NCBI RefSeq assembly: GCF_010015585.1
Contig: NW_022985104.1
Coordinates: 82,448-146,447, forward strand
Direction: 5' to 3'
From: Eremomyces bilateralis CBS 781.70
Taxonomy: Eukaryota; Ascomycota; Dothideomycetes; Eremomycetales; Eremomycetaceae
DNA: 64,000 nucleotides
The notes beneath the pieces were generated by a model. It was not told the DNA's origin. It did no database searches and was given only the letters and a program-made list of their open reading frames with translations. The number at the start of each line of letters is the position of its first letter. Position 1 is the first letter of the stretch. Positions 11,316 through 21,443 of the stretch are shown here, one piece after another. Made by a program: the position numbers and the translations under genes.

Positions 11316-12534
11316 TTAGCATGTAAAGAGCTTGGGGCCGGGTATCGTGTATGGCGTAGCTAGTGCTGTTAGATACTGATGGTTGAAGCCTTTCGCGTGA
11401 ACCGGGAGGAAACGTACCTTTGTATGCATCGTAAGTAATTCCCGGATCGGTGGGTTTATATGCGCCAGGGAAGCTGACCAAGTCACTTGGAGTAGTGTTC
11501 CCGGAACCTTTGACCTTGATTTGGATGCAGTTCGGGTAAAATTGCGCGCCGGGATATTCCCACGCTGCGTGCAGCGCGATGAGTTCGTGGCGAATGATGT
11601 AATAGCCGGGTTTGATGCACTGCGGGATCTTGAACGTCGCGCCGGGGCTGTTGTCCGCTCTAAGAGGCGCCTGAGGAGAGAGGCTCCTAGTTAGTGATCA
11701 TGTTGAATGCGGAAATGGACTGGTATATAACCAAGTGTGGAAAGGAGTACGCACATCGGCCCAATTGTTTGAAGTTCCCTCCCGTCCTGCTTCAGCGACC
11801 TTGAACCAAACCGCACTAATTAAGACTGTCAGCTTGGAACTAGCGCTCGCTCAACATTTAATCTTACTCATTCCCAGGCATCCAGTCGTTGCAGCCACTG
11901 TCTGGGCAGCGAGCCAAGTACGTAATCACCTTGAAACTGTTAGTGAGGATTCCTCTCATGAAAATGTCGAGGCAGTGTCCCTAACCGGTCCAACGTGACT
12001 CTCGGGCCATTTTGTCTAGAATTTGTTAGCTAATACGAAATTGCTCCTCAGTCGTTATAACTTTACCCAATGGAGCGTCACAGAGGACCCGGCAGTAGCG
12101 TCTGCATGCAATGGAGCAGGCTTTGAGCCAGCGGTGTCTTTTCCGCCCTCTGCCCAACCTCCGCACTGAATATCGCTGAGGGTTATATCTTGAACTGGGC
12201 CATTCCCTTGAACTGGTCGTGATATCCGTTGCGGCTGTAGAGAATCGAACCGTCAGATGAAAATTTCAAGAAGATTCTGAGGTCACTCACTGCAGGGTTC
12301 ATGTACGGATCTTGATATGGCTAATATTCAGAGTCAGATGGGTGGATCTGGGCCGATGTAGCTGGATCTGCCATCCTACCTGATAAAGCTGTTGAACGAG
12401 TTAGAGACGACAAAACACTAGAGATGAATAGAAATACAGACTTGATATTCCTTGCCGTCGATGTCCGCTGTGGATACGTAGCCATGAGCAGCGACGCTGC
12501 CCACGGAGAGCAATCCGAGGAAGAATGACTTCAT
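11316..12534 (-). CDS. AA9 lytic polysaccharide monooxygenase (former GH61)
   Basis: A secreted copper enzyme that oxidatively cleaves cellulose or related glucans. Exons (minus strand): 12534-12442, 12320-12291, 12234-12067, 12015-11986, 11929-11868, 11815-11755, 11670-11418 and 11359-11316, giving 246 aa; an extra 9-nt exon at 12388-12380 is likely (249 aa, see findings). Signal peptide MKSFFLGLLSVGSVAA is followed by His17, which becomes the N-terminal copper-binding His. The second copper His is in PLHADATAGSSVTLHW and the axial Tyr in GAQFYPNC. The segment PYQDPYMNP, the WPESHVGPV motif, HELIALHAAW and the terminal IPGPKLFTC are all typical of Aspergillus AA9 proteins. There is no CBM1, so it is a single-domain enzyme. 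Eight or nine exons in about 1.2 kb is unusually intron-dense beside its neighbours. A GCGGGG site (CreA-type consensus) lies about 345 bp upstream (12878-12883). Confidence 0.93.
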
Positions 12535-13654
12535 ATTATAGACTCGGATAATCGATATTGGTAGAGAGAAGGAAATGAGAGGACAGGAAAGGTACAAAAT
12601 CAGTCCCTCCGCTACAAAACCACTAGGAAATCATGGCTGATATAGGTTGGGCGCGGAGATTACAGTCCGGACTGACCTACCATCATTGAAACCTCCGTCA
12701 CTCAAATCAAGGTGTTCCTTCAACCGACGAGGCATATCGGTCATCGGGCGTCTGTTTGGAATTTGGTGAACTAGGAAACGCTGCAGAGAACCATCCAGGT
12801 TGACCCGGAATGATATGAAACGGGAAACTCAATTATCGAAACAAAAACGCTGATTCGGTAGGAGAGAAATGTCGAAAGCGGGGGGTCCCATGTGGACGGC
12901 CGCAAGAACGCATCAATAACCGTCGCGATGGAATTATCCACAACTCTATTTCATTAAATGGAGGCAATGGCATACGTCGTGGAGGATCGGATCCTTGACA
13001 GCACTCATTCGGAGACGAACCAAGGAACGTGGGAGTCCTTGTATTCTCCTGCCAAAAGTATAGATCAAACGAGAGTCTCCATCATCAAGCTCACTGAGTC
13101 CATAATTATTGAGTCCGGTTGAAATTGAATAAAAGGCAGTTTCCAAGCAAGGTAAGGTGGATCGTGATAGTGATCATAATGATCAGGAAAGGTGCTTGTG
13201 TGGTGGTGGTGAACTGGTGATGGAACGTGGCGATGTCACCGGGGGGGTCAAGCGGCAAAACTTCGGGACTATCGGGCATCTATCCGGCACTGCTCTGTCT
13301 GAATCATCAAAGAGCATCATCATCTAATTAACCTCGAATCGCCAGTAATATCCCATTCTCCTCCATTCGCAAAGAGTTACTCGTAACCTCACCAACGGCA
13401 TAAGTATATCAAAACGTTCTTCAAGAATCATTTCTCTGTTTGAAGGACTGCAGGGTGAACCAACACCGAACCTGTTCAACCACATCGGCATAACACATCC
13501 AGTCAACCAGTTGCTTAGACTTTGCGAATCATTCCGTCCACTCGGTTCTGGTCGAATTATCCAGCAGCGCCATACGCTCATTGCTCTCAGTTCCCCCACT
13601 GTTCCTAAGCTGTGCTTGCGTGTCACTCCTTGCCTGGCCCGATTCCGCTTCGTC
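12535..13654. promoter_or_regulatory. AA9 promoter and flank, no gene seen
   Basis: About 1.1 kb. It contains the AA9 upstream region with a possible CreA-type site GCGGGG at 12878-12883. Open frames of 66-100 codons here lack any domain and overlap each other on both strands. Confidence 0.45.
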
Positions 13655-14449
13655 TCAATATTCCAGCGCCCTTCCCCCTTCTATTTCTCGTCCCCTTCTA
13701 GGCTGCTCCTCATAATCAAGCTCCTCAAACCGCGAAGCATCATTCTGACGCCTCATCGCCACCGTCACCACCACGACGCCCCATACAAACACCCCCCAGG
13801 CAACCGTGACGAGAATCCCCGCCGCCTTCCGCTCCTCCGCCATCCATGGCCCCAGGCAGCTCGCCGACCGCCGAAATTGATGGCTACACGTTGTCGGATC
13901 GATCCCGTGGCTCGCGCTAGGGAACGGCCACGGCATGTCGCGCGGGGTACGGAATCCGCAGCAGCGGAAGGCGTCTTGGATCGCGCGCACTCGTTGTTCG
14001 TCTTTGTTTTGGAATAGATGGCGCCATTGGGTCTCTAACGAGCAGGTGATTGAGTCGCCGGTGGAGAGGTACGTCCCGGAAAGCGTGCCGATAGACGTGA
14101 TGTAAATGGTCATGGCTGTCAGGATTGCCAGTTGGATGGGCCGGACACCGGAGTTTCGCTTCGTGTTTCGAATCCAACGCATCAGTCACTCGAACGCGAA
14201 ACCTAATATAGCAGGCAAGACAATGGTGAAGGCCCCAAGCGGAGTCGGGAAAGGCATTGAATATCTCTGGGCCAGGTAGGCTGCATAGGCCCCAAGAGCA
14301 GTTAGAAGGATGAGAAACTGGACACGGTGAGCCTTAACCATACCGAGTATGCCATCCACGAATTGCTAGGCCCCGTGGAGAACCGTAGAATACTGGACAC
14401 TTACCAAGGCGCTTGCTATATAGCAAATCCGCATGAGTGGTGATACCAT
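13655..14449 (-). CDS. Tetraspanin (fungal Tsp3-like), interrupted by in-frame TGA
   Basis: A four-span membrane protein of the tetraspanin type. Exon 1 is 14449-14405 (MVSPLMRICYIASAL), followed by a 39-nt intron to 14366 and then an exon from 14365 to 13655. Hydrophobic segments are QFLILLTALGAYAAYLA, LGAFTIVLPAILGFAF, IQLAILTAMTIYITSI and AAGILVTVAWGVFVWG. The large loop between spans 3 and 4 carries the diagnostic CCG (RCCGFRTPRD) plus further cysteines. The tail is Arg/Glu-rich. The frame from exon 2 runs straight into the second half except for one TGA at 14188-14186, immediately after FAFE. No phase-correct intron removes it. The gene is therefore either recently inactivated, translated by readthrough, or contains a base error. 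An internal ATG at 14182 could yield a 175-aa piece with only two spans. Confidence 0.7.
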
Positions 14450-15085
14450 TTTCGCGCCTGGGTTTGGTGAGAATGAATAAGCTACGGTCGACCGTGTCAC
14501 TTGAGCTTGACTTGAGAGAGTGGAGTTAGAAGCAGAGGAATCGTGGTGAGTGTTATCGTCAGAAGCGGGGTCTTAATTATTCCAAGTTCGCATTGTCTTG
14601 TGTAACACTTGGATCCAGCCTTGCGAAGCAATTGTAGAGGCATATGTCCTTATTGCAAATTCGGAACGATGCATACGGTAAGTTGCATAGATCCTATCAT
14701 AAGGTAGACATGTACAGGCTGCTGTTAGCAGCAAGTGCATACAATCCAAGCTCCGTCACATCGATTCGACCATCCCATCCATGGCAGCCTTTCTTAGGGA
14801 TCTTTCCCCTCAATTGTATCCTGATGAACGGTTGGCAAGCCTTCTGAAGGCAGTTGTGACAGATTCGGCGTGACAGACGGTCTCAGCCGTAGATAGTCAT
14901 TCCCCCTGGTATTGACGGGAGCCATCGCTGAATTCGGTCCCCATCCTGTGTGGTCTCGTAATGGCCTTATCGTAAGGAATCCAGGGGCCAGGTTGCATCC
15001 GTATCGAAATGATATATCCTCATGACTCCTTGGTAGCTGGCTCGGGATGTACCAGCACATCGCCTTGGAATGGCGCAGAACCTCC
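14450..15085. other. Intergenic, no gene seen
   Basis: About 0.6 kb between the tetraspanin promoter and the Nop16 3' end. Open frames of 67 and 88 codons overlap on opposite strands without motifs. Nothing else is visible. Confidence 0.45.
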
Positions 15086-15809
15086 TCATATGCCCTGCTG
15101 TGACCGCTTCAACTTCTCCACTCGTTTCCGAATATCACCCTCGCTCTGCTGCATCGGATTCAACTTCATGTCCCTCCACATCTTGCGGTAATCCTCCCCA
15201 TGCTTCTGCATCAGCGCCTCCAGCCACTCCTGCTCGCGCTCCGACTGTGACCGCTTCTTCTTCTTCCCTTCCACCGCCGCCGCCGCCTCCAACGCCGCGA
15301 CTACCGCGGTGTTGCCGGTGGGTTTGGACGATCGGAGGTCATGCTGGGACGCCATCATCGGCTCGTCGTCGTCGGAATCGAGGTCGTTCAAGGGGTCGTT
15401 CAGCGGGTTCGCTCGGGGTTCGATGACACGGAGGATTTGGCCCGTTTCCGGATCGCGCTCGACTTTGGCTTCGCGGAGTGGCCCGGATGAAGGAGCTTTC
15501 GGGTTGATGGCCATGCCATTGTTTTGGATCGGGATGTTTGCAGCGTCCCGTCCGGCGGTTGGGGTTCGGTCGACACCACCCGTCACTCGGTTGAGTTTGT
15601 TCACCAATCCTAGACGACGGTAATTCTGGCTTAACGTTTGTTTGGCATCCCTAAATCCTGTCAGCATCCTGAATAAGGTGTCCGATCGGGTATACCAACC
15701 AGTTCGCCGCGATGAGCGGATTCGTCAAGACGGCCTTCTTGGACTTGCGCTTCTGCGTCGCCCGGGGCAAGCTCGACTTGTTTTTCTTCTTCTGTAGTTC
15801 CCGTCCCAT
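15086..15809 (-). CDS. nop16: Ribosome biogenesis protein Nop16
   Basis: A nucleolar factor for 60S (25S/5.8S) pre-ribosome assembly. Exon 1 is 15809-15700 and exon 2 is 15650-15086, joined over a 49-nt intron inside the conserved Trp codon (AANW|D); the product is 224 aa, the usual size. The highly basic N-terminus (MGRELQKKKNKSSLPRATQK) is the family signature. The C-terminal motif HGEDYRKMWRDMKLNPMQQS, ending in a basic helix (IRKRVEKLKRSQQ), is the conserved Nop16 tail. A basic KKKKRS stretch follows the Ala-rich segment and may serve as a nuclear/nucleolar signal. It shares a 360-bp divergent promoter with the zinc transporter. Confidence 0.92.
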
Positions 15810-16169
15810 GATGTATGATTTGTCTGAATCGAGTCTTGGTCTGTTACAATCGGATAGTGGATGGATGGTAAATCAATCGAAAGGGCGGAATTTCGAGAAA
15901 TTTGCGACTGATACTGCCCGTCTGGCACCCCGCAGAAATTTTGAATGCGAATCCTTGTCTTGGACCCTGAACGAAGAGAACGCCAAACAATTTGGTAGAG
16001 CCGCTAAACAGCCCAAGCGTTCCGCTCTTCGATAGACGATATCGGACAATACAGAGTAAGAATAACACCCAGGGGATGCTTGTCAACAGTCTCCTAAAAC
16101 ATCTGCAAGTCTTCAATTCTTTTGGAATTTCTCATATTTCCTTCCTTCTACTCGTGTCAGATCATCAAG
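15810..16169. promoter_or_regulatory. Divergent promoter, nop16 / ZIP transporter
   Basis: 360 bp between two divergent start codons. It must hold both core promoters and 5' leaders. I recognised no specific factor site. Confidence 0.5.
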
Positions 16170-17515
16170 ATGGGTCGTATTCCTTGGAGCCGTGCACTGG
16201 TCGCATTTATGCTGCTATGGTTTGCCCATTCAAGTCTGGCTGCGGTTGATAGTCCGTCACGCGACCCCTTATCCGCGCTCTCCAGTGTCCAGATCGAAGA
16301 AAAGCTACACGTTGGTTCCATCTGATATACTGCAATCCACCAAGAACTAACAGCACCCAGAAATGCCCCCTCGTCCAGCAACTGGACCAAGAAAAGCTCG
16401 CGAGCGCCGATCAATCCGGCAGCCTCTCCTCGCAGATCTTCTCCGTCCTCTTCCCCGGCAGCCCCGCCACCAACGCCCTCCTTGCAACCCTCTACATCTC
16501 TGGGCCCCCGAACTTCCTCCTGGCGCTCTGCCCCCCGACCATCGACCCCTCCTCCCTAAGCGTGATGGTCGCGTTCGCCGTGGGCGGGCTTCTGGGCGAT
16601 ACGTTGTTCCATCTCCTGCCGGAGATTTTCCTTGGAGAGGACTCGCCGGAGCACGTACGGTTCGTGATGGTGGAGCCGAATCGGAACTTGCTGTTGGGGG
16701 TGGCGATCATGGTAGGGTTCCTGACGTTTGTGGCGATGGATAAGGGGTTGCGGATCGCGACGGGTGGGGCGGGACATGAGCATGGGCATGGGCATGGGCA
16801 TGGTGCTGAGAAAGATATGTCGACGGCTGTTGCTACGGGAGTTGAAAAACATGATGGAACGCGGTCCCGAAAGGGGGGGAAAGTGTCAAAGGGCAATTCC
16901 AAAGATGGTAAGGGTTCAGATACTAGAAAAGATCCTTCGCCTAGCATCAAGCTTAGTGGTTACTTAAACCTGATTGCCGACTTCACCCACAACATAACGG
17001 TATTTGTCTTCCGCATTCCAGCATGGCACATAACTCACTTATGCTAGGATGGCCTTGCCATGTCTTCCTCATTCTACGCATCCCCAACCCTCGGCGCGAC
17101 CACTGCCATGGCCGTATTCTTCCATGAAATCCCCCACGAAGTCGGCGACTTCGCCCTCCTGATCCAGTCCGGCTTTTCCAAACGTGCCGCCATGGGCGCC
17201 CAATTCATCACCGCCTTCGGCGCCCTCCTAGGCACCCTAATCGGCATCGCCGTCCAAGAACTCGGCGGCTCCAGCAGCGGCGTCACGGCGGATGCGGGCG
17301 CGTTGTCCCCCGGGATTCTGGGGACCAGTCTCCGGTGGGGCGATATGCTGCTGCCGTTCACGGCGGGGACGTTTCTCTACGTCGGCACGGTTGCGGTGAT
17401 TCCGGAGTTGCTGGAGACGGGGCCGGATCGGGGGCAGGAGCTGAAGAAGACGGTGACGCAATTTTTGGCGATGTTTGTGGGTGCGGGGATTATGATCGCT
17501 ATTTCGTGGTCATGA
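16170..17515 (+). CDS. ZIP zinc transporter, LIV-1/Ke4 (Yke4) type
   Basis: A zinc transporter expected in the ER or secretory pathway that moves Zn2+ toward the cytosol. Exons 16170-16310, 16361-16999 and 17048-17515 with 50- and 48-nt introns give 415 aa. A signal peptide (MGRIPWSRALVAFMLLWFAHSSLA) is followed by an N-terminal luminal segment, then membrane spans beginning with VMVAFAVGGLLGDTLFHLLPE. A His-rich cytosolic loop (HEHGHGHGHGHG-like, encoded by a repeated GCATGG unit near 16770-16805) separates spans 3 and 4. The metal site of the LIV-1 subfamily is complete: HNITDG (257-262) in span 4 and HEIPHE (286-291) in span 5. The intron between THNIT and DG splits the first motif. Closest to the SLC39A7/Yke4 group by layout. 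Confidence 0.92.
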
Positions 17516-17915
17516 TGCTTCCGAGGATCCTATCAACCCGTATTCACTCGACTACGCCGAGGAAGAGGGACTTTGAAGGCAAATTGCCATGCACGTGAGC
17601 GGTGGCGCTTTGCTTCGCGAGAGGTTCGTGGCAACCCAGACATGGCCGGCCGATGTTATCTTCATCGAGCTCGATTAGCTTACAAGACCTCTTTATCCTC
17701 CCAAAACCGTCTAACTTAATGTTCTCGATTACCTCGACGGAGTCAACGGTTGTCACATACTGGAGAGGCTTTGAAGATGTTACTCCAATTACTTTCAAGA
17801 GGTGCCGGCAACGGAAATGAATACATTATGCTACACGAGACACCGGGAGTTTGACAAGACATGATCCTCCAATCCTCTCAGCCATAGAAGAGTCCTCTCA
17901 GCCAGCTTCTATGGT
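17516..17915. other. Intergenic, no gene seen
   Basis: The 3' flank of the zinc transporter; 400 bp with no supported feature. Confidence 0.4.
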
Positions 17916-18212
17916 TCACCTATATTTCATACGCATGGGAATCGGCCGGATTCCAAGTCGGTTATGCCCTACATTGCCTATCTCAGACCGTACGATTCCA
18001 GCATTGATATCAGCGGTATCGTAATGGCCCGAAATCGAAATATCTAGATCGACGCCGGCGATAGTCGCTAGTAGCTGGATGACGGAGAAACGACTTTCCT
18101 GGTGTTTTTCGAGTCGACTAAGGGGCTTGAGAAAGAGCACGTCGCGCTTTGATGCCGTGGTCTCGAACTGGATATCATTGAGTGGCATGGCCTTTGGTTT
18201 TTGTAATGGCAT
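17916..18212 (-). CDS. Hypothetical 98-aa ORF
   Basis: An uninterrupted ATG-initiated frame (MPLQKPKAMPLNDIQFETT..) with ordinary amino-acid composition but no recognised domain, signal peptide or membrane span. An overlapping upstream ATG frame (18316) might be a 5' exon, but no clean splice was found. It lies between convergent neighbours (the ZIP and GTP cyclohydrolase genes). It may be a real small gene, a decayed fragment or chance. Confidence 0.25.
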   Translation of the reverse strand: MPLQKPKAMPLNDIQFETTASKRDVLFLKPLSRLEKHQESRFSVIQLLATIAGVDLDISISGHYDTADINAGIVRSEIGNVGHNRLGIRPIPMRMKYR

Positions 18213-18455
18213 ATAGTGGTAGAGTTTTTATACAAGTCAACGGCATCGCTCCTGCAGCTTGTGCTCGGCTTTGAAACTCCGTGTCTAAACGCTCTATACT
18301 CGAGTGAACGAGTCATCTTGATCTTGACCTCCGTGCGCGTAACCTCTCTTCCCTAACGTCATGTATATGGTGAATTTCCAATATGTCAACCAAACCCCTG
18401 GCCAGAACACGCCTGAAATGCTGAAACGGAACTCGCCCGCCTCTGGGCGAATCGC

Positions 18456-19674
18456 TCACCCAGCCGACAACATATGCTTGAACTTTTCAATCTACGCCCC
18501 GAGTCAGTACGATTCGTTCCGATGCCAAAGTGGCTAAAAAACTCACCTTCGTGCTCAAATACCTCTCCACCTCCGGCCCCTTCACCCCGCTCACCCCCCC
18601 GGTCCGCCAACTCAACGGCACCATCGCCACCCGCTCCTTCACCACGATCTCCTGCCTTGGGCCTTCCACCGCCCGCACCTTATCCGGATTGTTCGTCAAC
18701 AGCCGGATCCCCGTCTCCCCGCCGAGCCCCAAATCCACCAACATCGCCGTCGCCAACCCATACGAGCGCGCGTCCGCGGGATGGCGCAGAAGCAGGTTCG
18801 CTTCGTACGTGTCGTTGCCGAGGTCTTGCAGGTTGTATGCTTTGAGTTTTTCCGAGAGGCCGATCCCTCGGCCTTCTTGGCGGAGGTAGACGATCGCGCC
18901 GCCGTTGGAAGAGGGGAGGGACATTAGCCGGGCGGCTTCGTCGAGTTGCTCGCCGCAGTCGCAGCGCGCGGACCAGACCGTCTCGCCGGTGTAGCACTCG
19001 GAGTGGATCCTCACGAGGGGCGCGTCGCTGTGCGGTTGCGACGGGAGCTCCTCCCCGGCGCGTTCCTCCTGCTTGATCTGATCGACGCGACTACTCGTCC
19101 GACCCGGGTGCAGACGGCCGACATACGCGCCACGGATCATGCGGTCCATCTCAGTTTCCCCGGGCCGCGGCAGGTCGAGGCTGCGGGATCGGATATGCGA
19201 GCCGAAGACGATGGCGAGGTGCTCTTTGGCGTCGGCGTCGTTGTGGTAGAGGTAGAGATACATTTCGGTGCCGGTGGTGGTGGGGATGCGGGCGCGGACG
19301 ACGCATTCGACGCGGGGGAGGGCGTCGACGAGGCGAGGTGGCGGGGTGGGGAGGGTGTGGTCGATAGGGATGGAGGTGGGGGGCCGGGAGAGGGGGGTGG
19401 TGGTGCCCGGGGTGGTAGGAGGGGTGAAGGCGGGGGAGATGAGGGAGGGAGGTGGGTCGTGGGGAGGGTCGTGGAGACGGTCGTGGGGGGGAAGGGGGTG
19501 TGAGGGGGCGGAGGAGGAGGGGGGGGAGGGAGGATGGTGGTTGTGGGTTAGGGAGAAGTCATTGGGAGTCGAGCGGGATGACTGATCGTGTGGTTGGGGG
19601 GAGGAGACCGGGTGGAAGGCGGGTGAGGCGTGTGCGGGAAGAGCAGACGAGGGCGTCGATGTGGTTGAAGGCAT
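18456..19674 (-). CDS. ribA: GTP cyclohydrolase II, riboflavin biosynthesis
   Basis: Catalyses the first step of riboflavin synthesis, GTP to 2,5-diamino-6-ribosylamino-4-pyrimidinone 5'-phosphate, in the cytosol (yeast Rib1). Exon 1 is 19674-18547; a 55-nt intron (GTGAGT..ACTGAC..TAG) precedes a 36-nt last exon 18491-18456 that encodes the ending [11 protein letters not shown]. The product is 387 aa. Zinc ligands are visible in [17 protein letters not shown], the catalytic/GTP-binding loop in [11 protein letters not shown], then [12 protein letters not shown] and TNNPDKV. About 125 N-terminal residues are low-complexity Pro/Ser/Thr/His, a fungal extension. The start is the first in-frame ATG; the frame is also open 6 codons further upstream, without ATG. 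Reading through the intron gives a false tail. Confidence 0.94.
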
Positions 19675-21443
19675 GATGGGGATGGAGGCCACTACATAAG
19701 AGGATATGTAGATGAGTACGCAGCAATTGGGATTAGGAAGTCGTGGATGTAGGTGTGGATTAGAAGGGAATATGGGATCTGGGGTTGAAAATGTTTAAGC
19801 CTCGGAGGGGATGATGTGGGACAGACGGGGGAAGCCACGGGGAGTTGCCGACCCGAACTGGTGATCGGAACTGGTGATCCGAACACGGCCTGGACCTACT
19901 CACTATTTCTCTGTAGTCTTAACTTTCTAATATCTTGTGGCTTGTGGAGATACGATGCCGGCTTTTACTAATGGTTTACGGAAGTGTTCCGTATTCCGTA
20001 TTCCGTATTCCGTACAGGTTGACATTTGCCCCTTCAAATTCCATACGCAACATCAAGGAGTTCGCATCATGCCAACCCTTTGGTATGTGTAGTTCCAATC
20101 CGAGCAACAGCCATTTGCACAGGAGTCATCGCTCCTCAAGTCTCCGGTTGAACATAGATTATTTCCTGAATGGATAGGGGTTATGTATTCGATATTCGCA
20201 TTCGGCAGAACAGTAGGTGTCCCAATCGGCAATCAGTTCCTCGCTTAGTCATCCAGCCATCCAGTGCCACTGCCAGCAATAAGTGCGACATCAAGAATAT
20301 GAGGCGACTCTCCGATGGCAACATTATCTCAGGAAGTTGGTTATTTTTGATGTGGCAAGGGAGATGTTTACTGTGTCTCGGCTGTGTTTCCTATCAATGA
20401 CAGCATCCGATATTCGGGCACCAGTAGCACCACCACCACAGTGCCACCCAACACCTGACCTGCCCTCGGCAGCAGTGGTTACACTTGTACAATCCTTCAC
20501 CCGATTTGGCTGGGATAGGCGGTTTTATTGACCTCGAATTTTATTGCTGACGTATGCATCGTGATGCTGTGCAGCTGCTCTCCTGACTCCACAGCCGCAG
20601 CCACCTCAACGGCTGGGCGAGCATTTATAGAAACGGATCAATACATGTGGGTTGTAACGCCTCTGAACGAGAATCAGGGCTAATGATTGCGCTGGACAAA
20701 TTTCGTGGATGGAGCCTCCTTCTTCTACAGTGTGGCGTTGACATTCCTCGTCCAACACTCTATCTAATACAGATATCGTCAACTTCCGAAGCATTCGATC
20801 GCCTTGCTGAACAGCAAGATGGATGCAAAAGTGGCGGCCTGATCGACAGGGAAGCTAAGCCTCAGTCGGTAATTTCCTGATATTAGCGTGTTTGATATCC
20901 TCCTTTAAGTCGAATGCTAAGGCTGTTGACTTGCTGGATAGCTGAACCGCAGTCCGCAGCACAGACCCGATCCCCGTTCGACTTCCACAGCACCAAGCAC
21001 TTATGACTTAACACTCCAGTCTCCACACTCCACTGAGGATTGCGTACATTTCTGTTCTATTCATGTATGGTTCGGTTTTCTTCTTGACCGTCCTTCTCGC
21101 CGAAGCATCCTCTCTTCCTCATGTACTATCCTACCCCAACCCCAAGGAACTTAACTGAGATCTTCCCGGATTCACCATCTCCGACGGACCCTCGTTCATA
21201 ACCGGGACCCTTCTCCTCTCCAGTCTCCACGCTCCTGCCAATGCAACTCGTTTGTTGATATCACGTCCAACGGACCATACACTCGTTTGCTGTGTTGTGA
21301 CCCAAGAGACGGCCCCTTATAACACGAGGAATCAACAGAAGTACCTACAATAAACGAACGATCGGCATAGGAACAAAAACCCTTCGCTTTCCGACCTTCC
21401 TCTCCCCCCATCTCCTATCCACGCCGTTTCTCTTCCCTCCACC
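19675..21443. promoter_or_regulatory. Long divergent intergenic region, ribA / rhomboid
   Basis: About 1.8 kb with the promoters of two divergent genes. It contains a small tandem repeat (listed separately). The part next to the rhomboid start (21,100-21,440) is pyrimidine-rich, as is common for fungal 5' leaders. No gene, tRNA or snRNA could be recognised. Confidence 0.45.
19987..20014. repeat. Tandem repeat, 4 x 7 nt (TTCCGTA)
   Basis: Four perfect consecutive copies of TTCCGTA. It lies in the ribA/rhomboid intergenic region. Probably a microsatellite; a regulatory role is not shown. Confidence 0.8.

Noticed and set aside
16770-16805. GCATGG repeat as a stand-alone microsatellite
   Set aside because: It encodes the His/Gly-rich metal-binding loop of the ZIP transporter, so it is explained by coding function.
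18946-19503. 185-codon plus-strand Gly/Val/Asp-rich ORF
   Set aside because: Antisense to GTP cyclohydrolase II and its low-complexity N-terminus.
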